Shown: piece after piece, positions 41,550-49,823 of the stretch
Numbering within the stretch: position 1 is the stretch's first letter
Layout: each line of letters begins with the position of its first letter
Assembly: GCF_027594425.1 (NCBI RefSeq)
Contig: NZ_CP115159.1
Span: 1,043,001 to 1,107,000, forward strand
Length of the DNA stretch: 64,000 nt
Direction of reading: 5' to 3'
Source of the DNA: Zunongwangia sp. HGR-M22
GTDB taxonomy: Bacteria; Bacteroidota; Bacteroidia; Flavobacteriales; Flavobacteriaceae
The notes under the pieces: generated by a model
What the model saw: the letters and a program-made list of their open reading frames with translations, nothing else
The model's database searches: none
What the model was told of the DNA's origin: nothing
Position numbers and translations under genes: made by a program

Positions 41550-43418
41550 CTATATTTTTTTAGGTTTCTCACTAGTAATCTTGAAATCATCTTTTTTTGT
41601 GTCCATAATCATATAAAACTCATCAATCGTATCACTACTAGACGAGCTATACGTAACATTCCAGGAAGAAGAACCCTTATGTCTGGCTTTGATCTTTACA
41701 CTATTAATCATTCCTGAATCATCACGCTTCAATTTTTTAATATCAATTTCAATATTATACTTTTCTTGGATCGTTTTGACCATGTTTTGGATGGCGGCAT
41801 CTGTTTCATTAGGATGAATGGTATATACGAAGGTGGTAGATTTTTGAGGTAATTTACCTTTATAGTTTTTGGTATATATTTCGATTACACCATTTTCGGT
41901 ATTTTTATCATCATATTTTTCAGCTGCTTTTTCGCCTTTTAGTACATTAATAGAGGCGATTTTTATTGAAGATAAATTATTCAATTCTTCAGTTGAAGCA
42001 GTTTTGTTATTTATAATTATTAAAGGAGCATTTTCTTGATTAATCTTTTTTAGTGTAAATCCGTCACCAGATTTTGTAACCTTGGTCTTGCCAAGTAAAT
42101 AAATTCTAGTATTATCTGTAGTTTTTGGCTTTTTCAGTATTAAGTTATCACCTTGCGTTTTGGTGGTATATAATTTAACGCCATAATCTGCTACTTTTTC
42201 ACCGTAAAGCGCCACCGCTTTTTTCCCGTTAAGATAGGTTATATTTTGGATGTTATCTTTATCTATTCTGCTAAGGAAATTCTTGTTGGGCTGCGGCATT
42301 CCATTTAAAATATACAAGGTGTCCTTTAATACTTTCAAGGAGTTTTTCTGAGCATGAAAAGTCGCATTGCCAGAAATAGCAGTTTCCTCATTTTCTTTTT
42401 GCTGAATGTTTGGAGTTGAAGTTTTTTCTGAACTTAAAACATCAGATTTAGATTTTTTTACTGAATTTTCCTTTTGAATAATTGTTTTTTCATCAACGAT
42501 TTCTACTTTATCGTTTTGTTGTTGCGAATTTTCTACTTCTGAAGATTCTAAAACAATACTTTTTGTTTTCAGGTTAAAACTGTACAGGAATAAGCATAAA
42601 AACGGAATAACTACAAGGGTTTTCCACGAGGTGTTTTTCTTCTTCGATTTGTTAAGCATAATAATACGTTTTTTGATGAATGATTGATAAAATTGATTAG
42701 TCATAGCCGGCTGCAAACCTACACTGGCCATAACCAGCGCTTTTTGGTATTCTTTTTTGCTGGCTATTGTTGCTACTGCATCTTGATCGGCTAGAAATTC
42801 TAAATTTTGGACGATAATTTTTTTGTACAGCCAGATAAACGGATTAAACCAGAATACTACACAGAGTACAGAAATGAAGATCACATCCAAAGAATGCCAT
42901 TGCTTTGCATGAATTTGCTCATGCTTCAGGATTAGTTTTAGGTCTTTTTGATGATGTTTTTCAGGATTGTAAACAATATTGTTGAAGAAGGAAAATGGTT
43001 TTATATCCTTATTCGTTTTAACTAATTTCAAATTCTTGTATTTTTTTAAGAATCCGGAATTAATAATCTTTTTTAGGCTGTAGATCTGAAAACCAAATCG
43101 TAAGCTCATTAGTGATACACCAAATAGGTAAACATACAAACCAATTTGCCACCAATTTGTAGGTTCTTCAATTACCACATTTTCTTGCTGAATGTCAGCA
43201 TTCATAACAGTATAAGGTATTTCTGTGGATGGTAATTCTATGTATTCTTGCTGAGTGAGATAGATAAGTGGCAAAATTAAAGAAGTCGCCAAACCTACTA
43301 ATAGAAACTTGCGGTTTTGCATAAAACTAGTCTCTTGTTTTAGCAGAGTAATGTAGGCTAAATAGAAAATAGCAATTAATGCTGAAGATTTTAACAGATG
43401 GGATATAAATTCTTGCAT
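41550..43418 (-). CDS. M56/BlaR1-like membrane metalloprotease with TonB-plug-like repeats
   Basis: 622 residues. Four N-terminal membrane helices (to about 290) enclose the M56 zinc site KHEQIHAKQ (HExxH near residue 165) and the downstream glutamate in EFLADQDAV. After a membrane helix comes a Glu/Lys/Ser-rich linker and three blocks resembling the end of TonB receptor plugs: INGMPQPNKN...TYLNGKKAVALYGEKVADYGVKLYT and INVLKGEKAAEKYDDKNTENGVIEIYT. In BlaR1 systems the protease triggers loss of the BlaI repressor; the repressor gene lies 47 bases upstream in the same operon. No penicillin-binding sensor domain is present, so the stimulus differs from beta-lactam sensing. Confidence 0.88.
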   Translation of the reverse strand: MQEFISHLLKSSALIAIFYLAYITLLKQETSFMQNRKFLLVGLATSLILPLIYLTQQEYIELPSTEIPYTVMNADIQQENVVIEEPTNWWQIGLYVYLFGVSLMSLRFGFQIYSLKKIINSGFLKKYKNLKLVKTNKDIKPFSFFNNIVYNPEKHHQKDLKLILKHEQIHAKQWHSLDVIFISVLCVVFWFNPFIWLYKKIIVQNLEFLADQDAVATIASKKEYQKALVMASVGLQPAMTNQFYQSFIKKRIIMLNKSKKKNTSWKTLVVIPFLCLFLYSFNLKTKSIVLESSEVENSQQQNDKVEIVDEKTIIQKENSVKKSKSDVLSSEKTSTPNIQQKENEETAISGNATFHAQKNSLKVLKDTLYILNGMPQPNKNFLSRIDKDNIQNITYLNGKKAVALYGEKVADYGVKLYTTKTQGDNLILKKPKTTDNTRIYLLGKTKVTKSGDGFTLKKINQENAPLIIINNKTASTEELNNLSSIKIASINVLKGEKAAEKYDDKNTENGVIEIYTKNYKGKLPQKSTTFVYTIHPNETDAAIQNMVKTIQEKYNIEIDIKKLKRDDSGMINSVKIKARHKGSSSWNVTYSSSSSDTIDEFYMIMDTKKDDFKITSEKPKKI

Positions 43419-43465
43419 ACAGGAATGATTGATTGTTCGCTTTTTGATTGATAAATTGCTTAGCG

Positions 43466-43825
43466 CTATTTTTTATTTTCAATGATTTCTAAAATTTCTC
43501 TAAGTTCTTCAGCACTAATTTTTTCTTCTTTCGCAAAAAAGGAAACCATGCTTTTATAGCTATTGTCAAAAAATCGTTTAGTAGCGATATTCATAAACTG
43601 TTTTCTATAGGCTTCTTTGGTAATAATAGGGTAATATTGATGCGTCTTGCCATAAGCTTTATAAGAAACATATTTTTTTTCTTCGAGATTCCTTACAATG
43701 GTCGAGACCGTATTGTAGTGCAATTTCTGTTCTTTGATATGAGGTATAATTTCTTTTACAAAAGCTTTTTCAAGCTTCCATATGATCCTCATAATTTCTT
43801 CTTCTTTATTGGTTAACTTTTCCAT
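43466..43825 (-). CDS. BlaI/MecI/CopY-family repressor
   Basis: 119 residues: winged-helix DNA-binding domain (LTNKEEEIMRIIWKLEKAFVKEIIPH ... LHYNTVSTIVRNLEEKKYVSYKAYGKTHQYYP) and a helical dimerisation tail (FFDNSYKSMVSFFAKEEKISAEELREILEII), the standard family layout. It normally represses its own operon until cleaved or destabilised by the partner M56 protease. A TAGTTTTCAAACTA palindrome at 43874-43887, 49 bases upstream of its start, is the likely operator, and the same motif precedes the next upstream gene. Confidence 0.94.
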   Translation of the reverse strand: MEKLTNKEEEIMRIIWKLEKAFVKEIIPHIKEQKLHYNTVSTIVRNLEEKKYVSYKAYGKTHQYYPIITKEAYRKQFMNIATKRFFDNSYKSMVSFFAKEEKISAEELREILEIIENKK

Positions 43826-43873
43826 GTCGTTGTCTGTCTTCAGATATGTAGATGATAAATATAACGAAAAAAA

Positions 43874-43887
43874 TAGTTTTCAAACTA
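43874..43887. promoter_or_regulatory. BlaI operator candidate upstream of blaI
   Basis: 14-base palindrome TAGTTT-TC-AAACTA between the carboxypeptidase-regulatory-domain gene and blaI. It is the same motif as at 44923-44936, consistent with autoregulation. Confidence 0.62.
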
Positions 43888-43904
43888 AAAAAGTAGTAAT
43901 TATT

Positions 43905-44900
43905 TTAAAGCGCGTAATTTAGTGGTAAGCATAAAGACATTCTCGCCTGTCCCATTACGCCAGAAATATTAAAAGCTCGAGTAGGAGTGAAGTTTCCAAA
44001 TTCGTCGATGTAAAACGGACTTTTATATATAAGACCAGATTGATTATTTTTATGTAATATGCTAATCGTGTCTTTAGTCATCGCTACTTTAGTAAATTGA
44101 TGTTCTTGCTGAATATCAAAATATTTATATTCCGGAACCTGAAATCTATCATAAAAAATCTTAAAATCATTTTTGGCAAGTTCTTTTTTAGCAAGTGATC
44201 TCATAAACTGAAGTAGTGAACCTTCAAAAGCTTCTTCGCGATTTTTTAGATGACGTTTTCTTGGTTTCTCCTTTAATTCTTTATAGAAACTGCTTCCCTC
44301 GTAAAAGGTGTATTCAATTAAATTAAGGCCAGAACTACCAATGCTAAATTTGATGGTGAAATCTATAAGCTCATATTCTATAAAATATCCCAAATGATTA
44401 TTTTTAATTAATATAGGCTCTTCTGCGTATGCCATAAGTTCGTTTTTAGAAGGGCTATATTTAAGTTTTATAGCATCTTCATTAAGTATTTTGCATTTTA
44501 GCGAAGCTTTTGTATTGCCCAAAAATTCTCTGCGGAAGTAATTAAGTTTCCTCTTGCGAGACCAAGGATCGGTTTCCAATATTACCGTGCCTAGCTCATC
44601 CATACTCTCTTCAAGAAACACGATGGGATAATTTTCTTCTTTAAAAACTGAAATATTAGAAACAGTTCTTGTTTTATATCCAATAGATCTAAAAATTAAT
44701 GGTGAAATATTAGAAGCCGAGTTTTGAATTTTGAAGAATCCCTTAGTATTACTTACGGTTCCTAAGCTAGTGCCATCAAAATAAATGGAAACTCCTTGTA
44801 GAGCAGTCGAATCTTTTGCGCTTAATATTCTACCAGTATATACTTCTTGAGCATGAAGTTGCAAGGAGAATAACAGGCTTAAGAATAAAACATATTTCAT
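43905..44900 (-). CDS. Secreted protein with carboxypeptidase-regulatory-like domain
   Basis: 331 residues. Signal peptide MKYVLFLSLLFSLQLHAQ, then a CarboxypepD_reg-like beta-sandwich (about 20-100: TGRILSAKDSTALQGVSIYFDGTSLGTVSNTKGFFKI...RSIGYKTR), followed by ~230 residues of a conserved but uncharacterised beta-rich domain (RKRKLNYFRREFLGNTKASLKCKILNEDAIKLKYS). This architecture is common in Bacteroidota surface or periplasmic proteins without assigned role. It is the first gene upstream of blaI and the M56 protease on the same strand and carries the BlaI-type palindrome in its promoter, so it is a likely output of that circuit. Confidence 0.83.
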   Translation of the reverse strand: MKYVLFLSLLFSLQLHAQEVYTGRILSAKDSTALQGVSIYFDGTSLGTVSNTKGFFKIQNSASNISPLIFRSIGYKTRTVSNISVFKEENYPIVFLEESMDELGTVILETDPWSRKRKLNYFRREFLGNTKASLKCKILNEDAIKLKYSPSKNELMAYAEEPILIKNNHLGYFIEYELIDFTIKFSIGSSGLNLIEYTFYEGSSFYKELKEKPRKRHLKNREEAFEGSLLQFMRSLAKKELAKNDFKIFYDRFQVPEYKYFDIQQEHQFTKVAMTKDTISILHKNNQSGLIYKSPFYIDEFGNFTPTRAFNISGVMGQARMSLCLPLNYAL

Positions 44901-44922
44901 ATAGTAAATATAACTATTTTAT

Positions 44923-44936
44923 TAGTTTTAAAACTA
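44923..44936. promoter_or_regulatory. BlaI operator candidate in the divergent promoter region
   Basis: Perfect palindrome TAGTTTTAAAACTA, flanked by further half-sites (AACTA near 44912 and TAGTTTTT near 44942). It lies 23 bases upstream of the carboxypeptidase-regulatory-domain gene and 78 bases upstream of the divergent antiporter gene, so either or both could be controlled. Confidence 0.62.
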
Positions 44937-45013
44937 TTTATTTAGTTTTTAATTCATTATTTCATTAATGCGATAGCTTTAAAGATTAAGTTATATTAGC
45001 ATAAAAAAGTCCT

Positions 45014-45961
45014 ATGGATATTGTTTACATACTAATTGGGTTGGTGTTATTAGTGGTAGGTGGTGAGTTTTTAGTACGATCTTCTGTCGCTCTTTCTTTC
45101 AAAATGAATATCTCAAAAATGGTCATCGGGTTAACTGTGGTTTCTTTTGCGACTTCAGCACCAGAATTATTAGTGAGCTTACAGGCAGCCATGGAAGGAT
45201 TTTCAGATATATCACTAGGAAATATTATAGGATCCAACATTGCAAATATTGGATTAGTATTAGGAATCACAGCACTTATTTCTCCTATTGCCGTAGATCG
45301 CGATTTCTATAAATTCAATTGGCCGGTAATGATGATTTTTTCATTTGCTTTATTTTTCTTTTTATTAAATGGGGAAGATATAGACCGTTTAGAGGGAGGA
45401 GCTTTAGTTTTGGGACTATTAATTTACTTGCTTTTCTTGATTATTCGTAGTAGAAAAGTAAAAGAAGAAGTGGTAGAAGAGGTAGATGATAGTTTAAAAA
45501 GCACTTCTTGGTTTAAGATTATTATCTGGTTAGTAATCGGTGGAGCTGCACTGTATGGGGGATCAGAATTGTTAGTCGACGGATCTGTTTCGCTTGCTAG
45601 AGATCTAGGCGTGAGTGAGCGTATTATTTCAGTAACGATGATCGCGATAGGAACTAGTATTCCCGAGCTTGCTGCATCGGTAATAGCCGCCTTAAAAAAG
45701 GAGAAAGCCTTATCTTTTGGTAATTTGATAGGTTCTAATATTTTTAATATTGCTTCAGTTTTAGGGATAACTGCTTTAATAAAACCAATTGTAATGCAAT
45801 CTCAGGAAGTTTTGACCAATGATATTTATTGGATGATTGCTTTCTCATTTATATTGGTTCCTATGGCTTTTATTCCGAAGAAATTTCTATTTGGAAGAAT
45901 TAAAGGCTTGGTTATTTTAACAGGATATTCAGTATTTCTTTATATCACGATTTTTAAGTAA
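45014..45961 (+). CDS. Calcium/sodium antiporter (CaxA/YrbG type)
   Basis: 315 residues, ten predicted membrane helices in two inverted halves of the CaCA superfamily. The two alpha-repeats are clear: GLTVVSFATSAPELLVSLQAA with GNIIGSNIANIGLVLG, and MIAIGTSIPELAASVIAA with GNLIGSNIFNIASVLG. It exchanges Na+ for Ca2+ across the inner membrane. It is divergent from the BlaI-circuit genes and shares the promoter region containing the palindrome at 44923-44936. Confidence 0.95.
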   Translation: MDIVYILIGLVLLVVGGEFLVRSSVALSFKMNISKMVIGLTVVSFATSAPELLVSLQAAMEGFSDISLGNIIGSNIANIGLVLGITALISPIAVDRDFYKFNWPVMMIFSFALFFFLLNGEDIDRLEGGALVLGLLIYLLFLIIRSRKVKEEVVEEVDDSLKSTSWFKIIIWLVIGGAALYGGSELLVDGSVSLARDLGVSERIISVTMIAIGTSIPELAASVIAALKKEKALSFGNLIGSNIFNIASVLGITALIKPIVMQSQEVLTNDIYWMIAFSFILVPMAFIPKKFLFGRIKGLVILTGYSVFLYITIFK

Positions 45962-46150
45962 TAGAAAATAGATAATAGAAAAAAGCATAAGACGTCATAA
46001 ATTAGTCCTCTGAAGTATCAATCTTGATTTATGTTTTACGTTCGATTTATGATAAGATTGCTGGTTTTTGTTACTCTGTACTAAATTTTCTGTTACCGAA
46101 AAAATTGTTTAAAAAAGTCTTATTTCAGCATTTGATAAATTGAAAATATT

Positions 46151-46178
46151 AAAAAAGGCGTTTCTAAAAGAAACGCCT
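46151..46178 (-). terminator. Terminator of the type II glutamine synthetase gene
   Basis: 10-bp stem AGGCGTTTCT / AGAAACGCCT with a 3-base loop; on the minus strand it is followed by six T. It lies 38 bases past the glutamine synthetase stop. Confidence 0.88.
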
Positions 46179-46215
46179 AATCTAAGATTATTACAATCTA
46201 GCCTAAATCTATTAT

Positions 46216-47226
46216 TTATTCTGCATTTTTAACCGTTTTAATAATACGGCTTGCAATTTTATAAGGATCACCATTAGATGATGGTCTTCTATCTTCTAAC
46301 CATCCTTTCCATCCGCGCTCTACAGTTGCAATTGGAATACGGATTGATGCTCCACGGTCTGAAATTCCGTAGCTAAAGTCGTGGATAGAAGCAGTTTCGT
46401 GCTTACCGGTTAAACGCATGTGATTATCTGCACCATAAACGTCGATGTGTTCTTTTACAACTGGGCGGAATGCCTCACAAATTTTCTCGTAAGTTTCACG
46501 ATTTCCAGCATTTCTTAATGTTGAATTAGAGAAGTTGGCGTGCATACCACTACCATTCCAGTCTAAATCACCCAATGGTTTTGGATGTAGATCGATAGAT
46601 ACACCATATTGTTCTCCTATTCTTTCTAAAAGGTATCTCGCCACCCAGATTTCGTCACCAGCAGCAGCAGCACCTTTAGCGAAAATTTGATATTCCCACT
46701 GTCCAGCGGCAACTTCGCCATTAATACCTTCTACATTTAGTCCAGCTTCAAGACAAGCATCTAAGTGCTCTTCTACGATCGCTCTACCATAGGCATTATT
46801 AGCGCCAACAGAACAATAATAAGGACCTTGTGGTCTTGGATATCCATTAGCTGGGAACCCTAGAGGCTTACCAGTTTCAGTGTCGATAAGGAAATATTCT
46901 TGCTCAAATCCAAACCAGAAATCATCGTCCTCATCGTCTATGGTAGCTCTTCCATTAGTTTCGTGCGGTGTACTATCTGCATTAAGTACTTCGCACATTA
47001 CTAGGAATCCGTTTTTACGTTGTGGATCTGGACATATAAATACCGGCTTTAATAGACAGTCAGAAGAGTTTCCTTCAGCTTGTCCCGTAGAAGAACCATC
47101 AAAAGACCATACTTCACAGTCTTCTAATTTTCCAGAAAAATCGGTTACTATTTTAGTTTTACCACGTAACTTCTGAGTTGGCTTACTACCATCAAGCCAT
47201 ATATACTCCAGTTTTGATTTGGTCAT
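46216..47226 (-). CDS. Glutamine synthetase type II (eukaryotic-like GSII)
   Basis: ATP-dependent condensation of glutamate and ammonia. The 336-residue length and N-terminal EYIWLDGS...WSFDGSSTGQA mark GSII, the short decameric eukaryote-type enzyme, not the 470-residue GlnA. Active-site motifs include GFEQEYFLID, GINGEVAAGQWEYQ, NGSGMHANFSN and the C-terminal YGISDRGASIRIP. No adenylylation loop is present. It is divergently transcribed from a type III glutamine synthetase with a 225-base shared region. Confidence 0.94.
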   Translation of the reverse strand: MTKSKLEYIWLDGSKPTQKLRGKTKIVTDFSGKLEDCEVWSFDGSSTGQAEGNSSDCLLKPVFICPDPQRKNGFLVMCEVLNADSTPHETNGRATIDDEDDDFWFGFEQEYFLIDTETGKPLGFPANGYPRPQGPYYCSVGANNAYGRAIVEEHLDACLEAGLNVEGINGEVAAGQWEYQIFAKGAAAAGDEIWVARYLLERIGEQYGVSIDLHPKPLGDLDWNGSGMHANFSNSTLRNAGNRETYEKICEAFRPVVKEHIDVYGADNHMRLTGKHETASIHDFSYGISDRGASIRIPIATVERGWKGWLEDRRPSSNGDPYKIASRIIKTVKNAE

Positions 47227-47451
47227 AATCTAATTCGGTTTTTTTAAAAAATTGAACGTATAAGGTTAACAAAAGTATAATTTTTTGATTTAAAAGTGTA
47301 TTTTTATAGGGGTGATTTGATAATAATTTTCAATTTACAAAATACAGCCCTTATTTTTTAGGGGGTGTATATTATTTAATCTTTTTCAAGGTGTTGTAAT
47401 GAGAAATATTTAAATTTGGTCGTAATATTTTATTAATCATAATAGCTTAAC
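47227..47451. promoter_or_regulatory. Shared divergent promoter region of the two glutamine synthetases
   Basis: CAAAAGTA at 47270-47277 reads TACTTTTG on the minus strand, a TAnnTTTG box for the type II gene. TAAATTTG at 47411-47418 is the matching box for the type III gene; its nearest TTG is only 14 bases upstream. Between them is an AT-rich segment with CCCTTATTTTTTAGGGG (47348-47364), a short inverted repeat that may bind a nitrogen regulator. Confidence 0.45.
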
Positions 47452-49638
47452 ATGTCAACACTTAGATTTAAGGCAATAGAAGAAACCTTTAACCGAAAAT
47501 CTGTAAATATCGAAGAGCCAGGAAGACGCTCAGCGGTTTTTGGAAGTAATGTCTTTAATGAGTCGGTTATGAAGCAGTATTTAACCAAAGAAGCATATAA
47601 TAATGTGATGGATGCTGTGAAAACCGGAGCAAAAATTAACCGAACAGTGGCCGATCATATATCCGCCGGGATGAAAGAATGGTCTATCAATAAAGGAGTT
47701 ACACACTATACTCACTGGTTTCAGCCTTTAACTGGAGCAACTGCAGAGAAGCATGATGCATTTTTTGAAACTATAGGTGAAGGATTAGCGATAGAAAAAT
47801 TTGGAGGTGGATCTTTAGTTCAGCAGGAACCAGATGCTTCCAGTTTTCCGAATGGTGGAATAAGAAATACCTTTGAAGCTCGAGGATATACCGCATGGGA
47901 TCCTACTTCTCCTGCTTTTATTTGGGGTACTACCTTATGTATTCCTACCGTTTTTGTTTCTTATACAGGTGAGGCTTTAGATTATAAAACACCACTTCTT
48001 AGAGCATTGCAGGCAGTAGATCAGGCTGCAACAGATGTTGCAAAATATTTTGATAAAAATGTTTCTAAGGTAAATGCCACCTTAGGGTGGGAGCAGGAAT
48101 ATTTTCTTGTAGATTCTGCTTTAGCAGCTACGCGACCAGATATTCAGTTAGCAGGGCGTACCCTTCTAGGACACTCTCCAGCAAAAGGACAGCAATTGGA
48201 CGATCATTATTTTGGATCTATCCCTTCTCGTGTGCTGGCATATATGAGAGATTTGGAAATTGAATGTATGCGATTAGGAATTCCAGTGAAAACCAGGCAT
48301 AACGAAGTTGCTCCTAATCAATTTGAATTAGCTCCTATTTTTGAAGAAGCGAATCTTGCGGTAGATCATAATTCATTAATTATGGATGTGATGAATAAGG
48401 TTGCCGAGCGTCATCATTTTGTAGTATTAATGCACGAAAAACCATTTGCCGGAATTAACGGTAGTGGTAAACATAATAACTGGTCTTTAGGAACTGATAC
48501 TGGTGTTAATCTTTTGTCTCCTGGGAAAACTCCTATGAAGAATCTTCAGTTTTTAACCTTCTTCATCAATACAATCAAAGCAGTTTGTGATAACGAAGAG
48601 TTATTAAGAGCTTCTATTGCCAGTGCATCAAACGATCACCGTTTAGGAGCCAACGAAGCACCTCCAGCAATTATTTCAGTATTTATTGGTAGTCAGCTAA
48701 CAGCGGTACTTGATGAACTGGAAAAAGTAACTTCTGGAAAATTATCTCCTCAGGAAAAAACAGAATTAAAACTAAATGTAGTAGGGAAAATTCCAGAAAT
48801 TCTTTTAGATAATACCGATCGTAACCGTACTTCTTCTTTTGCATTTACAGGGAATAAATTTGAATTCAGAGCCGTAGGATCTACCGCCAACTGTGCAAAT
48901 CCTATGACAGTTCTTAACGCCATAATGGCTAAACAACTAAAAGACTTTAAAGTTGAGGTTGATAAGCTTATTAAGGATAAGAAAATGAAGAAGGATGATG
49001 CTATCTTCAACGTTCTTAGAGAATACATAAAGAAAAGTAAAAAGATAAGATTTGAAGGAGATGGTTATGGAGAAGCCTGGGAGAAAGAAGCCAAAAAGCG
49101 TGGTTTAAGCAACAATAAAAGTACTCCAGAAGCATTAAAAGCTCAAATATCCAAAAAAGCAATTAAGCTTTATGAGGAATTAGGAGTGATGAACACGGTA
49201 GAAATTGAAGCTCGTCACGAAATCGAATTGGAAGAATACGCAATGCGTATCCAGATTGAAGGCAGAGTGCTGGGTGATATTGCCAGAAATCACGTAATCC
49301 CTACAGCAATTAGATACCAAAATGTTCTAATTAAAAACGTTACCGGTCTAAAAAGTATCTATGGTGAAGATTTTAAAAAATATGCTGAAGAGCAATTAGA
49401 CCTTGTTGAAAAAGTTTCTAACCATATCGCAGTTATTAATAGTAAGGTTAGTGCTATGATCGAAGCTCGAAAAGTAGCCAATAAATACGACGATATACAG
49501 AAGAAGGCTGAATCTTATTGTAATGAAGTAAAACCATTCTTTGATGAAATTCGTTACCATTGCGATAAATTAGAATTGCTGGTTGATAACGAAATTTGGC
49601 CACTTACTAAATATAGAGAGTTATTGTTTACTCGATAA
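47452..49638 (+). CDS. glnN: Glutamine synthetase type III
   Basis: 728 residues, the typical size of GSIII, the dodecameric enzyme characteristic of Bacteroidota. N-terminal FGSNVFNESVMKQYLTKEAY, then GVTHYTHWFQPLTGATAEKHDAF, LGWEQEYFLVD (metal site), KTRHNEVAPNQFELAPIFEEANLAVDHN, GINGSGKHNNWSLGT and the C-terminal helical region. It probably is the main ammonia-assimilating enzyme, with the divergent GSII as a second isoform. Ends at the terminator at 49735-49762. Confidence 0.96.
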   Translation: MSTLRFKAIEETFNRKSVNIEEPGRRSAVFGSNVFNESVMKQYLTKEAYNNVMDAVKTGAKINRTVADHISAGMKEWSINKGVTHYTHWFQPLTGATAEKHDAFFETIGEGLAIEKFGGGSLVQQEPDASSFPNGGIRNTFEARGYTAWDPTSPAFIWGTTLCIPTVFVSYTGEALDYKTPLLRALQAVDQAATDVAKYFDKNVSKVNATLGWEQEYFLVDSALAATRPDIQLAGRTLLGHSPAKGQQLDDHYFGSIPSRVLAYMRDLEIECMRLGIPVKTRHNEVAPNQFELAPIFEEANLAVDHNSLIMDVMNKVAERHHFVVLMHEKPFAGINGSGKHNNWSLGTDTGVNLLSPGKTPMKNLQFLTFFINTIKAVCDNEELLRASIASASNDHRLGANEAPPAIISVFIGSQLTAVLDELEKVTSGKLSPQEKTELKLNVVGKIPEILLDNTDRNRTSSFAFTGNKFEFRAVGSTANCANPMTVLNAIMAKQLKDFKVEVDKLIKDKKMKKDDAIFNVLREYIKKSKKIRFEGDGYGEAWEKEAKKRGLSNNKSTPEALKAQISKKAIKLYEELGVMNTVEIEARHEIELEEYAMRIQIEGRVLGDIARNHVIPTAIRYQNVLIKNVTGLKSIYGEDFKKYAEEQLDLVEKVSNHIAVINSKVSAMIEARKVANKYDDIQKKAESYCNEVKPFFDEIRYHCDKLELLVDNEIWPLTKYRELLFTR

Positions 49639-49734
49639 TCGAGCATAAACTTTTAAGGCTGGCCTTGCAATAAGTATCTAGTCATGGGGTCGCCTATAGA
49701 TGGTTTACGAAACAGGATTAGATAACTTAATCTT

Positions 49735-49762
49735 AAAAGCTCTGCGTTTCGCAGAGCTTTTT
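49735..49762 (+). terminator. Terminator after the type III glutamine synthetase
   Basis: 12-bp stem AAAAGCTCTGCG / CGCAGAGCTTTT with loop TTT, followed by a T-rich stretch. It lies about 95 bases after the stop codon. Confidence 0.9.
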
Positions 49763-49798
49763 CTTTTTATAAACTTTCTTAAAGAATTTAAAACTGTT

Positions 49799-49806
49799 TA
49801 TCTTTG
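49799..49806 (+). promoter_or_regulatory. Candidate -7 promoter box for purM
   Basis: TATCTTTG matches TAnnTTTG and lies 18 bases before the purM ATG, just after the preceding terminator. The -33 element is not convincing. Confidence 0.5.
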
Positions 49807-49823
49807 AGGCCTAAACCAAATTC

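Noticed and set aside
46880-47176. 98-residue plus-strand frame inside the type II glutamine synthetase
   Set aside because: Antisense shadow; the glutamine synthetase frame is unambiguous.
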